DNA from: Leucobacter aridicollis
GTDB lineage: Bacteria > Actinomycetota > Actinomycetes > Actinomycetales > Microbacteriaceae
DNA length: 64,000 nt
NCBI RefSeq assembly: GCF_013409595.1
Contig: NZ_JACCBD010000001.1
Span: forward strand, 3,224,001 to 3,288,000
Direction: 5' to 3'
Both the position numbers and the translations under genes were made by a program. The notes beneath the pieces are model-generated. The model saw only the letters and a list, made by a program, of their open reading frames with translations, was not told where the DNA came from and searched no databases. Below are positions 9,369 to 18,320 of this stretch, piece by piece. Each line of letters opens with the position of its first letter. Positions within the stretch are counted from its first letter, which is position 1.

Positions 9369-10663
9369 CGGGCGACCCCCGCGAGCGCCAGGCTCGGGGT
9401 CGGGCCGCCGACGCCACGCACGCGCACCGTGACGACGTTCGCATCCTGGTAGGAGGTGCCCACAACTCGAGAGTCGAGAATCCGAACCTGCGACGGGCGC
9501 GCACCGTACGAGACAAGCCGCGCACGCACTTTCGCCTCGGCGTTCGCGAGTGCCTGGTCCTTCTCCGCCGGGCTGTTGATGAGCACGGGCGATTCGAACC
9601 ACTCGACGAGCTGCGAGCAGGCCGCGCCGAGCGCCCCGAGGTTGGGCGCAGACAGTTCGGCGCCGCCCGCACCGCCGATCTCAACGGCGCCGCCCGCGCC
9701 GACACACACCTCAAGCGGCTCGCCCATCCAATCGCCGATCGCGCTGTCAGCGAGCGGAGCCAGGTGCACGGTTCTGGTCGCGAGGAGTTCGCCGCTGTCG
9801 TCGCGGGAGCGGGCGACGACCGTCGGGGCACCGCTCACGACCTCACCGAACCGGTTGTCGCCGTCGCGACGGATCACCATACGGCCATCGTCGAGCCCCG
9901 CGAGCGCGGCGACGCCAACGAACTCGGCCGCGGCGCCGGCGTAGAGCGAGTGCACGGGTTTGAGTGAGAGCCCGGCGAGTGGCGTGGCCCCGCCGTCGTT
10001 CGTCATCACGAACAAGCGTGCGCCGGGCACCCGCTGGCTCACGACCGTCGCGAGCGCCGTCGCGATCGCGCCCGCGTGGGCGAGGTAGGAGGCATTCAGC
10101 ACCCCGGTGCGCTCCCTGATTGAGAATGAGGTGTTGTGGAAGGAGTGGGAGTAGACGACGCTCGCGGGGTCGGCGTGCTCAAGCAGGATCCGGCCCGCCT
10201 CAAGTTCGTGTGCAGGGTTCACGGCTGCGCCGACGCTCGTGACGACGTAGCGCCCACCCGCGGGGAGCCGTTCGAGCTCGCGTCGGAGCCCGCGCTCGTC
10301 AAAAGCAACAAGCGCGTCGCCGGAGTTCGCGTGGCCGCCGGAAACGTGCACGACGTTCGCGAGACGTTTTGCGACGCTCTCCCCGCTGAACAGGTGGGCG
10401 TCATCCATCGGTGGCCTCGGCGCGATGCGCACGGCGGTGACATCGCGGTCCCCCTCTTCAGCGAAGAGCCCGCTCACGTCGAAGGTAATGGACACGGCGA
10501 GCCTGTCGGCCGCGCCCGCGCTCAGGCCGGCAAGGACGGCGTCGAGGGCCGTGTCGAACGCGGCACCGGGCGCCGTCTTTTCACAGCACTCCTCTCGGAT
10601 GCCTGCGTCGGTGACGCTCACGCCGACGACGCGCTCGTTCGTAATGCGCACGCCAATCCGCAT
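9365..10663 (-). CDS. Short HyuA-like protein without nucleotide-binding motifs
   Basis: 432 residues, against about 680 for true HyuA. The relationship is seen in the segment AVNPAHELEAGRILLEHADP, which parallels YVNPAHELRMREILAEEAP of HyuA, followed by a SHSF...NASYLAHAGAIATAL...FVMTNDGGATPLAG stretch in place of the HyuA substrate-domain block. The N-terminus (MRIGVRITNERVVGVSV) lacks GGTFTD, and the second phosphate motif DMGGT is replaced by MVIRRDG. ATP use is therefore doubtful. ATG at 10663 has AGAGGAGG four bases upstream; it is the first gene of the operon HyuA-like/DUF917/PucR. Possibly a regulatory or structural pseudo-subunit. Confidence 0.8.
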   Translation of the reverse strand: MRIGVRITNERVVGVSVTDAGIREECCEKTAPGAAFDTALDAVLAGLSAGAADRLAVSITFDVSGLFAEEGDRDVTAVRIAPRPPMDDAHLFSGESVAKRLANVVHVSGGHANSGDALVAFDERGLRRELERLPAGGRYVVTSVGAAVNPAHELEAGRILLEHADPASVVYSHSFHNTSFSIRERTGVLNASYLAHAGAIATALATVVSQRVPGARLFVMTNDGGATPLAGLSLKPVHSLYAGAAAEFVGVAALAGLDDGRMVIRRDGDNRFGEVVSGAPTVVARSRDDSGELLATRTVHLAPLADSAIGDWMGEPLEVCVGAGGAVEIGGAGGAELSAPNLGALGAACSQLVEWFESPVLINSPAEKDQALANAEAKVRARLVSYGARPSQVRILDSRVVGTSYQDANVVTVRVRGVGGPTPSLALAGVAR

Positions 10664-10711
10664 GACCCTCCTCTGCTTGGTAGAACACTACAACCCGCCA
10701 AGCGGGTCTGG

Positions 10712-10739
10712 GTGGGCGGGACGCACGGGCCCCGCCCAC
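10712..10739 (-). terminator. GC-rich hairpin downstream of the sugar-type ABC permease
   Basis: Perfect 9-bp arms at 10712-10720 and 10731-10739 with a 10-base loop, five bases after the permease stop. It separates the ABC transporter transcript from the HyuA-like/DUF917/PucR operon. A smaller hairpin follows at 10694-10706. No U-run. Confidence 0.55.
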
Positions 10740-10743
10740 GGAA

Positions 10744-11733
10744 CTAGCGTTTACGCAAGCGCTGGATGAGCAGGCTGTCGGCCGCGACAGCGATAAGAAT
10801 CAGGGCTCCCGTCACCACCTGCTGATAGGTCGTGTCCCAGCCCATGAGGTTGAAGCCGTTCGCGATGACCGTGAGGATGAGGACGCCGACGGCGGTGCGC
10901 CACACGGCGCCCGCGCCGCCCATGATGCTCGTGCCGCCAATGACGACCGCGGCGATCGCTGTCAGTTCGAGGCCGGTTGCCATCGCGGGCTGCGCAGAGC
11001 CGGCGCGGGAGGCGAGCACCATACCCGCTGCTGCGCTGCACAGGCCACTGATCGCGAACACGGAGATGTGGATCAGCTCGGTGCGCACGCCGCTCAGCCG
11101 CGCCGCCTCGGGGTTCCCACCAACGGCGTAGATGCGCCGGCCGTAGGTGGTGCCCCAGAGTACGAGGCCGAACACCACGAGGCCGACGAGTAGCAGCACC
11201 GTCGCAGCGGAAATGCCGCCAAACAGCGACTTCGTCCACACCCGGAAGCCCTCGAGCTGCTCGCTGAGTGGCGCGACGATCGCTCCCGCAGTGAGCACGA
11301 CCGCGAGACCGCGGTAGATGATGCTCATCGCCAGCGAGCCAATGAACGAGTGCACGCGAGTGGCAACGATCAGCGTGCCCGTCACCGCGCCGAGCGCTGC
11401 GCCGACGGCGAGCGCGAGCACAAAACCGACACCGACTCCGAACGTCTGGGTGAGGTACACCCCGATGATTGCGGAGAGCGCGAGGTTTGCGCTCGCGGAG
11501 AGGTCGAAGACACCGCTGATGATGCAGAGCGTCGCGCCGATCGCGATGAGCCCGATCACAACGGCCTGGTCGAACAGGTTCACAAGGTTCTGCTGCGTGA
11601 GGAAGGTGTCGGTTGATACTGACAGGAAGATGACGAGGACGAGCAGCCCGATAAGCACGCCATAGTCCTTGAAATCAATGCGGAAGCGCCGCCTCGGCGC
11701 TGCGGAATCAACCGCGATGGTCTCTGTCTTCAT
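10744..11733 (-). CDS. Ribose-type ABC transporter permease
   Basis: 329 residues from the ATG at 11733 (AGGAG eleven bases upstream). Hydrophobic segments spread over the whole protein after a short charged N-terminus, and the blocks GVFDLSASANLALSAIIGVY and AIAAVVIGGTSIMGG are typical of the RbsC/XylH permease family (BPD_transp_2). It forms the membrane channel of the importer with the ATPase at 11748-13265 (14-bp gap) and the lipoprotein at 13362-14372. Placed inside the hydantoinase cluster, the importer probably brings in the cluster's substrate; members of this family also carry purines, ureides and other non-sugars. Confidence 0.93.
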   Translation of the reverse strand: MKTETIAVDSAAPRRRFRIDFKDYGVLIGLLVLVIFLSVSTDTFLTQQNLVNLFDQAVVIGLIAIGATLCIISGVFDLSASANLALSAIIGVYLTQTFGVGVGFVLALAVGAALGAVTGTLIVATRVHSFIGSLAMSIIYRGLAVVLTAGAIVAPLSEQLEGFRVWTKSLFGGISAATVLLLVGLVVFGLVLWGTTYGRRIYAVGGNPEAARLSGVRTELIHISVFAISGLCSAAAGMVLASRAGSAQPAMATGLELTAIAAVVIGGTSIMGGAGAVWRTAVGVLILTVIANGFNLMGWDTTYQQVVTGALILIAVAADSLLIQRLRKR

Positions 11734-11747
11734 GATGCGTGAGTCTC

Positions 11748-13265
11748 CTAGTGGAATGCGGTCGCCATGACCACGTCGGGCGAAACAGACCGGTCGTACT
11801 CGGCGACGATGCGCCCCTGCCGCATCACCGCCAGCCGGTGGGAAATCGAGAGCACCTCTTCGAGCTCGGAACTCGCGACGACAACGGCGGTTCCGCGCTC
11901 GGCGAGTTCGAGGATGAGGTTGTGGATGTTGGCTTTCGCCGCGATGTCGACGCCGCGCGTCGGCTCGTCGATGAGGAACACCTCCGGCGGGTCGATGAGC
12001 CACTTCGCGAACAGCGCCTTCTGCTGGTTGCCACCCGAGAGAGCGCCGACGGGAACGTGGCGCACCTTGCCGCGAATGTCGACCCGCTCGACGGCGTCGT
12101 CGACGACGCGGTGCTCGGCCCCGAGCTGTACGAAGCCACCGATCTGGCGCCGCCGCAGGGAAGGGAGCGCGACGTTCTCGGCGGCCGAACGGCCAAGCAC
12201 GAGGCCCTGGTCCTTGCGCGACTCGGGGACGAGCGCGAGGCCTCCCCGAATCGCGTGGCGCACCGAGTTTCGTCGCACGCGGCGCCCGTGTACCCAGACC
12301 TCGCCAGACGTCACTCGATCGCTGCCGAAGACTGCGTTGAGGGTCTCTGAACGCCCGCTTCCCATGAGCCCGACGAGGCCGAGTACCTCGCCCCGTCGGA
12401 CCTCGAAGGAAATTTCGGAGATCGAGGCGTTGCTCAGTCCCGTGGCGGTGATCACGACCGGCGCATTTTCGGCAACGGGGCGCGGTGATCGGGCGAGCGC
12501 CTCGACCTGACGCCCAACCATGAGATGAACAAGCCCGTCCGAGTCGTAGCCAGCAGCGTCGTCGGTAATGATCTGGTTGCCGTCACGCAGCACCGTGATG
12601 CGGTCGGCGAGTCCGAGGATCTCCTCAAGGAAGTGCGACACGATAATGATGGTCGTGCCGTTCGCGGCGAGCCTGCGGATCACCGCGAGGAGGTTCTCGG
12701 TGTCCGCTTCGCCAAGCGCCGCCGTTGGCTCGTCGAAGCAAATCACCTTCGAGCCACGGGCGAGCGCTTTCAAGATCTCGACCTGCTGCGCCTGCCCGAG
12801 CGCGAGGCTCGAGACGGGGGCGTCGAGGTCAAGGTCGAACCCGCTCTCGGCGATGAGTCGTTCAAGCCTGGCGCGATCCTGCGCTGGCCTCACGATCCCC
12901 GCTGCGTTCGCCCACCTCCCCAGGTAGACGTTCTCAAGAACCGACCGGGCCGGCACGAGCGCGAGCTCTTGCGCGATCAGCGAGATCCCGTGGTCGATCG
13001 CGGCGCGCGGACTGCCGAGTTTCGCGGGGCGTTCGTCGAAGAGAACCGTTCCCGCGTCGGCCGAGATCGCCCCGCCGAGAATCTTCAGCAGCGTTGACTT
13101 TCCAGCGCCGTTCTCGCCGAGGAGCCCGTGGATCTCCCCGGGCTCGACGTTCAGCGTGATCCCACGCAGCACGGAGGTGCCGCCGTAGCTTTTCCCAACG
13201 TCCTCGAGCGTGATGCGCGGCGCGGAGTCGCCCGTCGCCGTGTGTCGCGAATCGGCGTTGTTCAT
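11748..13265 (-). CDS. Ribose-type ABC transporter ATP-binding protein (two ATPase domains)
   Basis: 505 residues from the ATG at 13265, with GGAGGTG upstream. Two ATPase halves in tandem, as in RbsA/MglA. The first has Walker A GENGAGKST, a signature ALGQAQQVEI and Walker B ICFDEPTAAL; the second has the usual degenerate P-loop GLMGSGRSE, a signature LSGGNQQK and Walker B FLIDEPTRGVD. It energises the permease that follows. A stem-loop at 13322-13352 separates it from the binding-protein gene. Confidence 0.95.
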   Translation of the reverse strand: MNNADSRHTATGDSAPRITLEDVGKSYGGTSVLRGITLNVEPGEIHGLLGENGAGKSTLLKILGGAISADAGTVLFDERPAKLGSPRAAIDHGISLIAQELALVPARSVLENVYLGRWANAAGIVRPAQDRARLERLIAESGFDLDLDAPVSSLALGQAQQVEILKALARGSKVICFDEPTAALGEADTENLLAVIRRLAANGTTIIIVSHFLEEILGLADRITVLRDGNQIITDDAAGYDSDGLVHLMVGRQVEALARSPRPVAENAPVVITATGLSNASISEISFEVRRGEVLGLVGLMGSGRSETLNAVFGSDRVTSGEVWVHGRRVRRNSVRHAIRGGLALVPESRKDQGLVLGRSAAENVALPSLRRRQIGGFVQLGAEHRVVDDAVERVDIRGKVRHVPVGALSGGNQQKALFAKWLIDPPEVFLIDEPTRGVDIAAKANIHNLILELAERGTAVVVASSELEEVLSISHRLAVMRQGRIVAEYDRSVSPDVVMATAFH

Positions 13266-13321
13266 CACCGACCACCTCCCTGTGTGTATGCGTGTGCGCG
13301 CCCCCGCGCGAAGAATCACCG

Positions 13322-13352
13322 ATGCGGGTGAGCGTGTACCGCCCACCCGCAT
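13322..13352 (-). terminator. Stem-loop after the binding-protein gene
   Basis: Perfect 9-bp arms (13322-13330 and 13344-13352) nine bases after the stop of the substrate-binding protein. Such hairpins between binding protein and ATPase genes commonly raise the level of the binding protein by partial termination or by protecting the upstream mRNA; that role here is inference. Confidence 0.55.
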
Positions 13353-13361
13353 GAGCGCCTG

Positions 13362-14372
13362 TTACTCGTCGTAGCCGGAAACGAAATCGGCGTCGTTGAG
13401 CGCCTGCTCCGTACCGATACCCTCATTCGGCGCGAGCGAGGCCTCGTCGATCGCGGTCTCGACAGTCTCGCCCTTCGCGTGCTTGATCCCGAGGTCAGCC
13501 GCAACGCGGCCGTTCTCGACGACATCGAGCGCCCAAATGCCAAACCACTCACCGCTGCGGACCTTCTGCACGGCAGACTCGGGGCTCCCGTTACCAATGA
13601 ACTTGACCTTTGAGTCAGCGCCAGCGACAAGCGCAGCGCCGGCGACCGCCTGCGTCGACCCGATCACGACATTGACATCGGGGTTCGCCTGCGTGATGTC
13701 CTGGAACGCCGCGCGCCCCTCATCCTGCGAGTAGCCACCGGTCACGGTCGGGAGGGCGGTGATGTCCGGGGTCTTCTTCAGGCCGGCGAGCACCGCCTGC
13801 GTGCGCGCGTTGTCGAGGGGGAGCGCGGGGTTGCCCTCCATGTAGGCGACCTTGCACATGTCACCGACCTCGGCGCACGCTTCGGTCGCCATCTGCGCGA
13901 GGGCTTCGCCGTTGCCGACCGGCGGGTCGACGATGCTGATCGCGCCCTCGACCTGGGGCTCGGTCGTGTCGAGTTGCGGGCCAACGGGGGTGAACTCGAT
14001 CACAACGGTGATGCCCGCGTCGACGGCCTTCTGCAGCGGCTCCTGCACCGCAAGGTTGTCGTTCGCCTGGATGATGATGACGTCGTAGCGCTTCGAAGTC
14101 ACGGAGTCATTGATCTGCTGCGCCTGCAGCTGACCGTCAAACTGGCCGTCGACGAAGGTCGCCTCGGCGCCCGCCTCCTTGGCGGTTTCCTCGACGCCCT
14201 TGTAGACGGCCTGCGCAAACGAGTTCGCGGCAGAGAAGCCGAAGAAGCCGACCTTCACGGCCTCTGAGTCGCTCGGTGCGGCGTCACCGCCGCCCGCAGC
14301 TGGCGAGCAGCCGACGAGGGCGAGTGAACCGAGAAGCCCGGCGGCGATGCCGAGCAGCATGTTCTTTTTCAT
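13362..14372 (-). CDS. Substrate-binding lipoprotein of the ribose-type ABC transporter
   Basis: 336 residues from the ATG at 14372 (AAAGGA upstream). A lipoprotein signal is clear: charged MKKN, hydrophobic stretch, then the lipobox LVGC with Cys near residue 23, followed by a Gly/Ser/Ala linker. The mature part is a periplasmic-binding-protein type 1 (Peripla_BP_4) fold (KVGFFGFSAANSFAQAVYKGVEE..., YDVIIIQANDN). It captures the ligand outside the membrane for the ATPase and permease that follow. It begins 46 bp after HyuB copy 2, so it can be co-transcribed with the second HyuA-HyuB pair, tying the importer to the hydantoinases. Confidence 0.93.
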   Translation of the reverse strand: MKKNMLLGIAAGLLGSLALVGCSPAAGGGDAAPSDSEAVKVGFFGFSAANSFAQAVYKGVEETAKEAGAEATFVDGQFDGQLQAQQINDSVTSKRYDVIIIQANDNLAVQEPLQKAVDAGITVVIEFTPVGPQLDTTEPQVEGAISIVDPPVGNGEALAQMATEACAEVGDMCKVAYMEGNPALPLDNARTQAVLAGLKKTPDITALPTVTGGYSQDEGRAAFQDITQANPDVNVVIGSTQAVAGAALVAGADSKVKFIGNGSPESAVQKVRSGEWFGIWALDVVENGRVAADLGIKHAKGETVETAIDEASLAPNEGIGTEQALNDADFVSGYDE

Positions 14373-14418
14373 GTGGGTGTCCTTTCGAAAGTGATTCAGG
14401 GTGAAGCGGTGTGGCGCG

Positions 14419-16116
14419 CTAGGCACTGGGGTTGCTTGGCACAGCGCCGTAGTACTCGGCTGCGTGCGCCTCCGAGATAAAGCCGTTCTCGATGTCGTAG
14501 CGCACCGCGGCCGGATCTCGCTCAGCGGGGTCGCCGAAGCCGCCACCGCCGCTCACGCTCAGGCGAATGACGTCGCCGCGGCTCACCGGGCGAGCGTTCG
14601 CCTTCAGCGCGTGTACCTCGCGGTCTGTGCCTGGGTTGATCGTGACCTCGGGTCCGGCGGCATCGCCGCCACCGAACAGCCCCCACGGAGGGGTCTGCGA
14701 CCGCTCGAACCAGAGCCCGACAACGCAGTCCGTCAGAAATTCGTAGGTGCGGGTGACTCCGTTGCCGCCGCGCCATTTGCCCGGGGCGCCCGAATCCTGC
14801 CGGATCCGGTACTCGTTGATGCGGAACGGGTATTTCGTCTCGACCATCTCGATCGGGAGGTCTTGCAGCGAACCGTTCACGCTGTTGATGAGCGCTGACT
14901 CGCCGTCCGACCCCTGCCATGCGCCCCAACCGCCGAGCGTTGCCTCCATCGTCACCCAGTTGCGCGAGGTGCGCGGGTCGAAGCCCGCGGTCGTGATGAT
15001 CATCGAGTCACCGTGGGAGGCCGCGACGACGCGGCCCGGGATCGCCGGGGCAAGCGCCTTCGCGACGAGGTCGATGAGCAGGCCGAGGTGCGAGAAGTAC
15101 CACTGGCACGCCGCGGGCGCGACAGCGCCGAGCACCGACCCCTCACGTACCTGGGTCGTCATCGCGCGGAACGAGCCGCCGTTCGAGTTGCTGTCTGGGC
15201 TCACGAGCAACTTGTAGCCGACGCGCAGCGCCGAGACCGCCTGGGCGACGCCGCAGTTCACGGGGCCGCGCGTCTGGTCGGCGGACTCCGTCACATCGAA
15301 GTCAATTGTGCCGCCCTCGACAGTCACGCGAAGCTTGATCGGGATGGTGCGGTCGAGCTCGATTCCGTCGTTGTCGAGCACGCCCTCCGCCTCGTACACC
15401 CCGTCAGGGATTGCCTGCACGACCTCGCGCTCAAGCTCCTCCGTCTGCCGAAAGATCTCGTCGCGCGCCTGCTCAACGGTCTCCAGCCCGTAGCGTCCGA
15501 CGAGCTCCTGCATGCGAATTGACCCCATGCGCAGGGCCGCGATCATCGCGTTCATGTCGCCGATGGTCTGGTATGGGAAGCGCACATTGGTTTTGATGAG
15601 GTCGACGACGTGGGTGTCGACGCCCCTCTCTTGCAGCCTGACGGGTCCCATTCGGAAGCCCTCTTGGAAGATGTCGACCGAGTCCATCGAGCCGCCAACG
15701 TCTTTGGACCCCATGTCCATCCAGTGGGCACGAGTCGCGGCGAAACCGACGAGGCCCGCGTCAACGAAGACTGGAGCGAAGATCGTGACGTCGTTCAGGT
15801 GGGTGCCGCCGAGGTAGGAGTCGTTCAAAATCCAGACGTCGCCCTCCTTCCAGACTTCCCTGCCGTACAGCTGTTCGACCGCAATCGAGCAGGTCTCGAG
15901 GTTTCCGAGGAAGAGCGGTAGGCCGGCCGACTGGCCGAGCACCTGGTGTTCAGTGTCGAGGAGCGCAACGACGCAGTCGCCGCCCTCGTAGAGAATCGGC
16001 GAATAGGCCGAGCGGATGAGCGTTGCGTTCATGTCGTTCGCTGCGCTCGTGAAAGCGTTGCGGATGATTTCGACGGTGACCGGATCGATCCGCGTCGCGG
16101 TGGATGTGTGCTGCAT
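14419..16116 (-). CDS. hyuB: Hydantoinase/oxoprolinase B subunit (HyuB family), copy 2
   Basis: 565 residues from the ATG at 16116; AAAGGGGG lies about nine bases upstream, 14 bp after the HyuA stop. Family features: IDPVTVEIIRNAF, MNATLIRSAYSPILYEGGDC, WKEGDVWILNDSYLGGTHLNDV, and the C-terminal SVSGGGGFGDP loop. It is clearly diverged from copy 1 (for example YLGGTHLND against YWSSAHALD), so the two pairs may take different substrates or different stages of one pathway. Partner of the HyuA at 16131-18173. Confidence 0.93.
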   Translation of the reverse strand: MQHTSTATRIDPVTVEIIRNAFTSAANDMNATLIRSAYSPILYEGGDCVVALLDTEHQVLGQSAGLPLFLGNLETCSIAVEQLYGREVWKEGDVWILNDSYLGGTHLNDVTIFAPVFVDAGLVGFAATRAHWMDMGSKDVGGSMDSVDIFQEGFRMGPVRLQERGVDTHVVDLIKTNVRFPYQTIGDMNAMIAALRMGSIRMQELVGRYGLETVEQARDEIFRQTEELEREVVQAIPDGVYEAEGVLDNDGIELDRTIPIKLRVTVEGGTIDFDVTESADQTRGPVNCGVAQAVSALRVGYKLLVSPDSNSNGGSFRAMTTQVREGSVLGAVAPAACQWYFSHLGLLIDLVAKALAPAIPGRVVAASHGDSMIITTAGFDPRTSRNWVTMEATLGGWGAWQGSDGESALINSVNGSLQDLPIEMVETKYPFRINEYRIRQDSGAPGKWRGGNGVTRTYEFLTDCVVGLWFERSQTPPWGLFGGGDAAGPEVTINPGTDREVHALKANARPVSRGDVIRLSVSGGGGFGDPAERDPAAVRYDIENGFISEAHAAEYYGAVPSNPSA

Positions 16117-16130
16117 CTGTCAGTCCCCCT

Positions 16131-18173
16131 TTAGACCTCGAGGTTGCGGATTGTGAGGGCACCGTGCGGCTCCACGGTGACGGAAAAGCGGGGCGGCACG
16201 ACGGTCGTCGCGGTCGCTTCTACGACGACCGCGGGGCCTTCGAAGGTATGTCCCGCCCCGAGCGCTGAGCGGTCGACGACGATCGTGTCCCACTCGCGCT
16301 GTTCGAAGACGACCCGGCGAATTTCGTGCGGAAACTCCTGCGTCGTCGCCTCGGCGATCTGCAGCGAGTCTGAGCTGTCGAGCTCCCCCGTCACGCGGGT
16401 GCGGAGCGTCACAACCTCAATCGGCGCTCCGAGATTCGCGTGGCCGTAACGCTCCTCGTACTGCGCGGCGAACCGTTCTCCGAGTCTGTCGATGAAGCCA
16501 TCCTCAAGCGGCTCAGTCGCGGAGGTGAGCGGTACCGAAAGGAAGAACTCCTGCATCTGATACCGCACGTCGACCGAGTGCTCAGAGAAGCGGCGGTCAG
16601 CCGGGATCCCCTCGTCTGCCAGGCCCGCAAGGGCGTCCCGTTCGATCTCGCTCAGCACACGGCTCATGTCGGCGGTGTCAAGATCTTCGTCGAGGAAGAA
16701 GTAGGGCTCGGTGAAGTCCTTGCGCACGTTGCCCTGCAGCATGCCCCAGGCCGAGAAGGCGCCGGGGAAGCGGGGGACGATGGTCTCGGCGATACCGAGT
16801 TCTTTCGCGAGGAAGACTGCGTGCATCGGGCCTGCGCCGCCGAACGCGACGAGCGCGAAGTCACGTGGCTCTATGCCACGCGAGATGGTGATCGTGCGGA
16901 TGGCCTGGGCCATTTGCGAGTTGGCGACGTCGCAGATGCCCTCGGCAATCTCAGTCACCCCGAGGCCGAGCGCGTCGCCGACAGTCGCGAGCGCCGTGCG
17001 CGACGCCTCGACGTCGAGCGCCATCTGGCCTCCCGCAAAGTTGCCAGCATCGACTCGGCCGAGCACGAGGTTCGCGTCGGTGACCGTCGGTTCGGTGCCC
17101 CCTCGGCCGTAGCAGGCGGGCCCCGGCGTCGCGCCGGCCGAGCGCGGGCCAACCCGCAGCCCGCCGGCCTCGATCCAGGCCACGGAGCCGCCGCCCGCGC
17201 CGATCGTGTGAATGTTCACGACGCTCATGAGCAGCGGCAGCCCCTCGAGCTCCGCCTCCGTAGAGACGTCGGGTTCGCCGTTGACGACGAGCGAGACGTC
17301 GAAGGAGGTGCCGCCCATGTCGACCCCGATGAGGTTCTTCGTCGCGAGCACGTCGGTGAGCTTCTCGCCGCCAATTGCGCCGCCAACCGGCCCCGAGAGC
17401 AGCGTCTGCAGCGGCCGCTCGCGCGCCGACTTCGCGGTGAGAATGCCGCCCGAGGACTGCATGATGTGAAGCGGCACATCAACGCCGCGCTCTGCGAGCT
17501 CGTCCTCGAGGTCGATGAGGTAGTCACGCACGACGGGGCCGGTGTAGGCCTCGACGACGGCTGAGGAGGTGCGCTCGTACTCGCGCCACTCCTTTGCCGA
17601 CTCATGCGACAGCGACACCGTGAAGTCTTCACCGAGCTCCTCGCGAATGATGTCGCGCGTACGCAACTCGTGCGCGGGGTTCTTGTAGCTGAAGAGGTAA
17701 GCCACGGCGATCGCGCCGTGCCCCTCGGCGCGGGCCCGGCGAGCGGCAGCCCGCACGGCGTCCTCGTCGAGCGGGGTCAGTTCTGCCCCGTCGTACTCAA
17801 GACGGCCGGGGATACCGATGACGTCCTTGCGCTCGATAAGTGGCTCTGGCTTCCGGTACTGCGCATTGTACAGTTCCTGCCGCGGCCCTCGGGCAATGTG
17901 GTACGAGTCTTCGACCCCGTCGGTCGCGAGTAGCAGCACCGGCACCCCGCGACGTTCGAGGAATGCGTTGAGGCCCTGCGTCGTGCCGTGCACCACGAAC
18001 TCGATCTCTGACAGGTCGGAGACGAGCGCGCCAAGGCCGTCAATAACGCCGCGGCTGAGTTCCCCCGGCGTGGTCGACGCTTTCGTCGCGTGATATTCCT
18101 TGGTCGACTCGTTGTAGGCCACGATGTCCGTGAACGTGCCACCGATATCCATCGAAACGCGAAACTTGCTCAA
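16131..18173 (-). CDS. hyuA: Hydantoinase/oxoprolinase A subunit (HyuA family), copy 2
   Basis: 680 residues. The start is a TTG at 18173, supported by AAGGGAGG four bases before it and by the DIGGTFTD phosphate motif falling at residues 9-16, where the family has it. A second motif DMGGTSFD lies near residue 283. The ASKHA ATPase core looks complete, so it is expected to be catalytically competent with HyuB copy 2. It is the first gene of a minus-strand run that continues through HyuB and the ABC importer. The 147-bp gap to the divergent RidA-like gene carries two copies of a TGCA-rich motif. Confidence 0.93.
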   Translation of the reverse strand: MSKFRVSMDIGGTFTDIVAYNESTKEYHATKASTTPGELSRGVIDGLGALVSDLSEIEFVVHGTTQGLNAFLERRGVPVLLLATDGVEDSYHIARGPRQELYNAQYRKPEPLIERKDVIGIPGRLEYDGAELTPLDEDAVRAAARRARAEGHGAIAVAYLFSYKNPAHELRTRDIIREELGEDFTVSLSHESAKEWREYERTSSAVVEAYTGPVVRDYLIDLEDELAERGVDVPLHIMQSSGGILTAKSARERPLQTLLSGPVGGAIGGEKLTDVLATKNLIGVDMGGTSFDVSLVVNGEPDVSTEAELEGLPLLMSVVNIHTIGAGGGSVAWIEAGGLRVGPRSAGATPGPACYGRGGTEPTVTDANLVLGRVDAGNFAGGQMALDVEASRTALATVGDALGLGVTEIAEGICDVANSQMAQAIRTITISRGIEPRDFALVAFGGAGPMHAVFLAKELGIAETIVPRFPGAFSAWGMLQGNVRKDFTEPYFFLDEDLDTADMSRVLSEIERDALAGLADEGIPADRRFSEHSVDVRYQMQEFFLSVPLTSATEPLEDGFIDRLGERFAAQYEERYGHANLGAPIEVVTLRTRVTGELDSSDSLQIAEATTQEFPHEIRRVVFEQREWDTIVVDRSALGAGHTFEGPAVVVEATATTVVPPRFSVTVEPHGALTIRNLEV

Positions 18174-18238
18174 GACGCCTCCCTTGGCTCCATTGCTGTT
18201 GGTATGGCGAGAGTACGAAACAGCCCAGTCGAGCGGGA

Positions 18239-18250
18239 GTGCATTTGTGC
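18239..18250 (+). promoter_or_regulatory. TGCA-type half-site pair GTGCATTTGTGC
   Basis: A looser copy of the motif at 18270-18282, starting 31 bases before it (about three helical turns), in the divergent promoter region between hyuA copy 2 and the RidA-like gene. Called only on similarity and phasing. Confidence 0.3.
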
Positions 18251-18269
18251 CCCTTGGGGAGCACTGGAT

Positions 18270-18282
18270 TGTGCATTGTGCA
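18270..18282 (-). promoter_or_regulatory. Candidate operator TGCACAATGCACA between hyuA copy 2 and ridA
   Basis: Thirteen bases matching the 6746-6758 motif at eleven positions (TGCAC, two A/T bases, TGCACA). It is 97 bases upstream of the HyuA TTG and 38 bases upstream of the RidA-like ATG, so one bound protein could control both directions. PucR is the nearest candidate regulator (inference). Confidence 0.4.
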
Positions 18283-18320
18283 ACTTGGGGGTCGCTCGGC
18301 AGCGACGTACGGTGGGCGGC

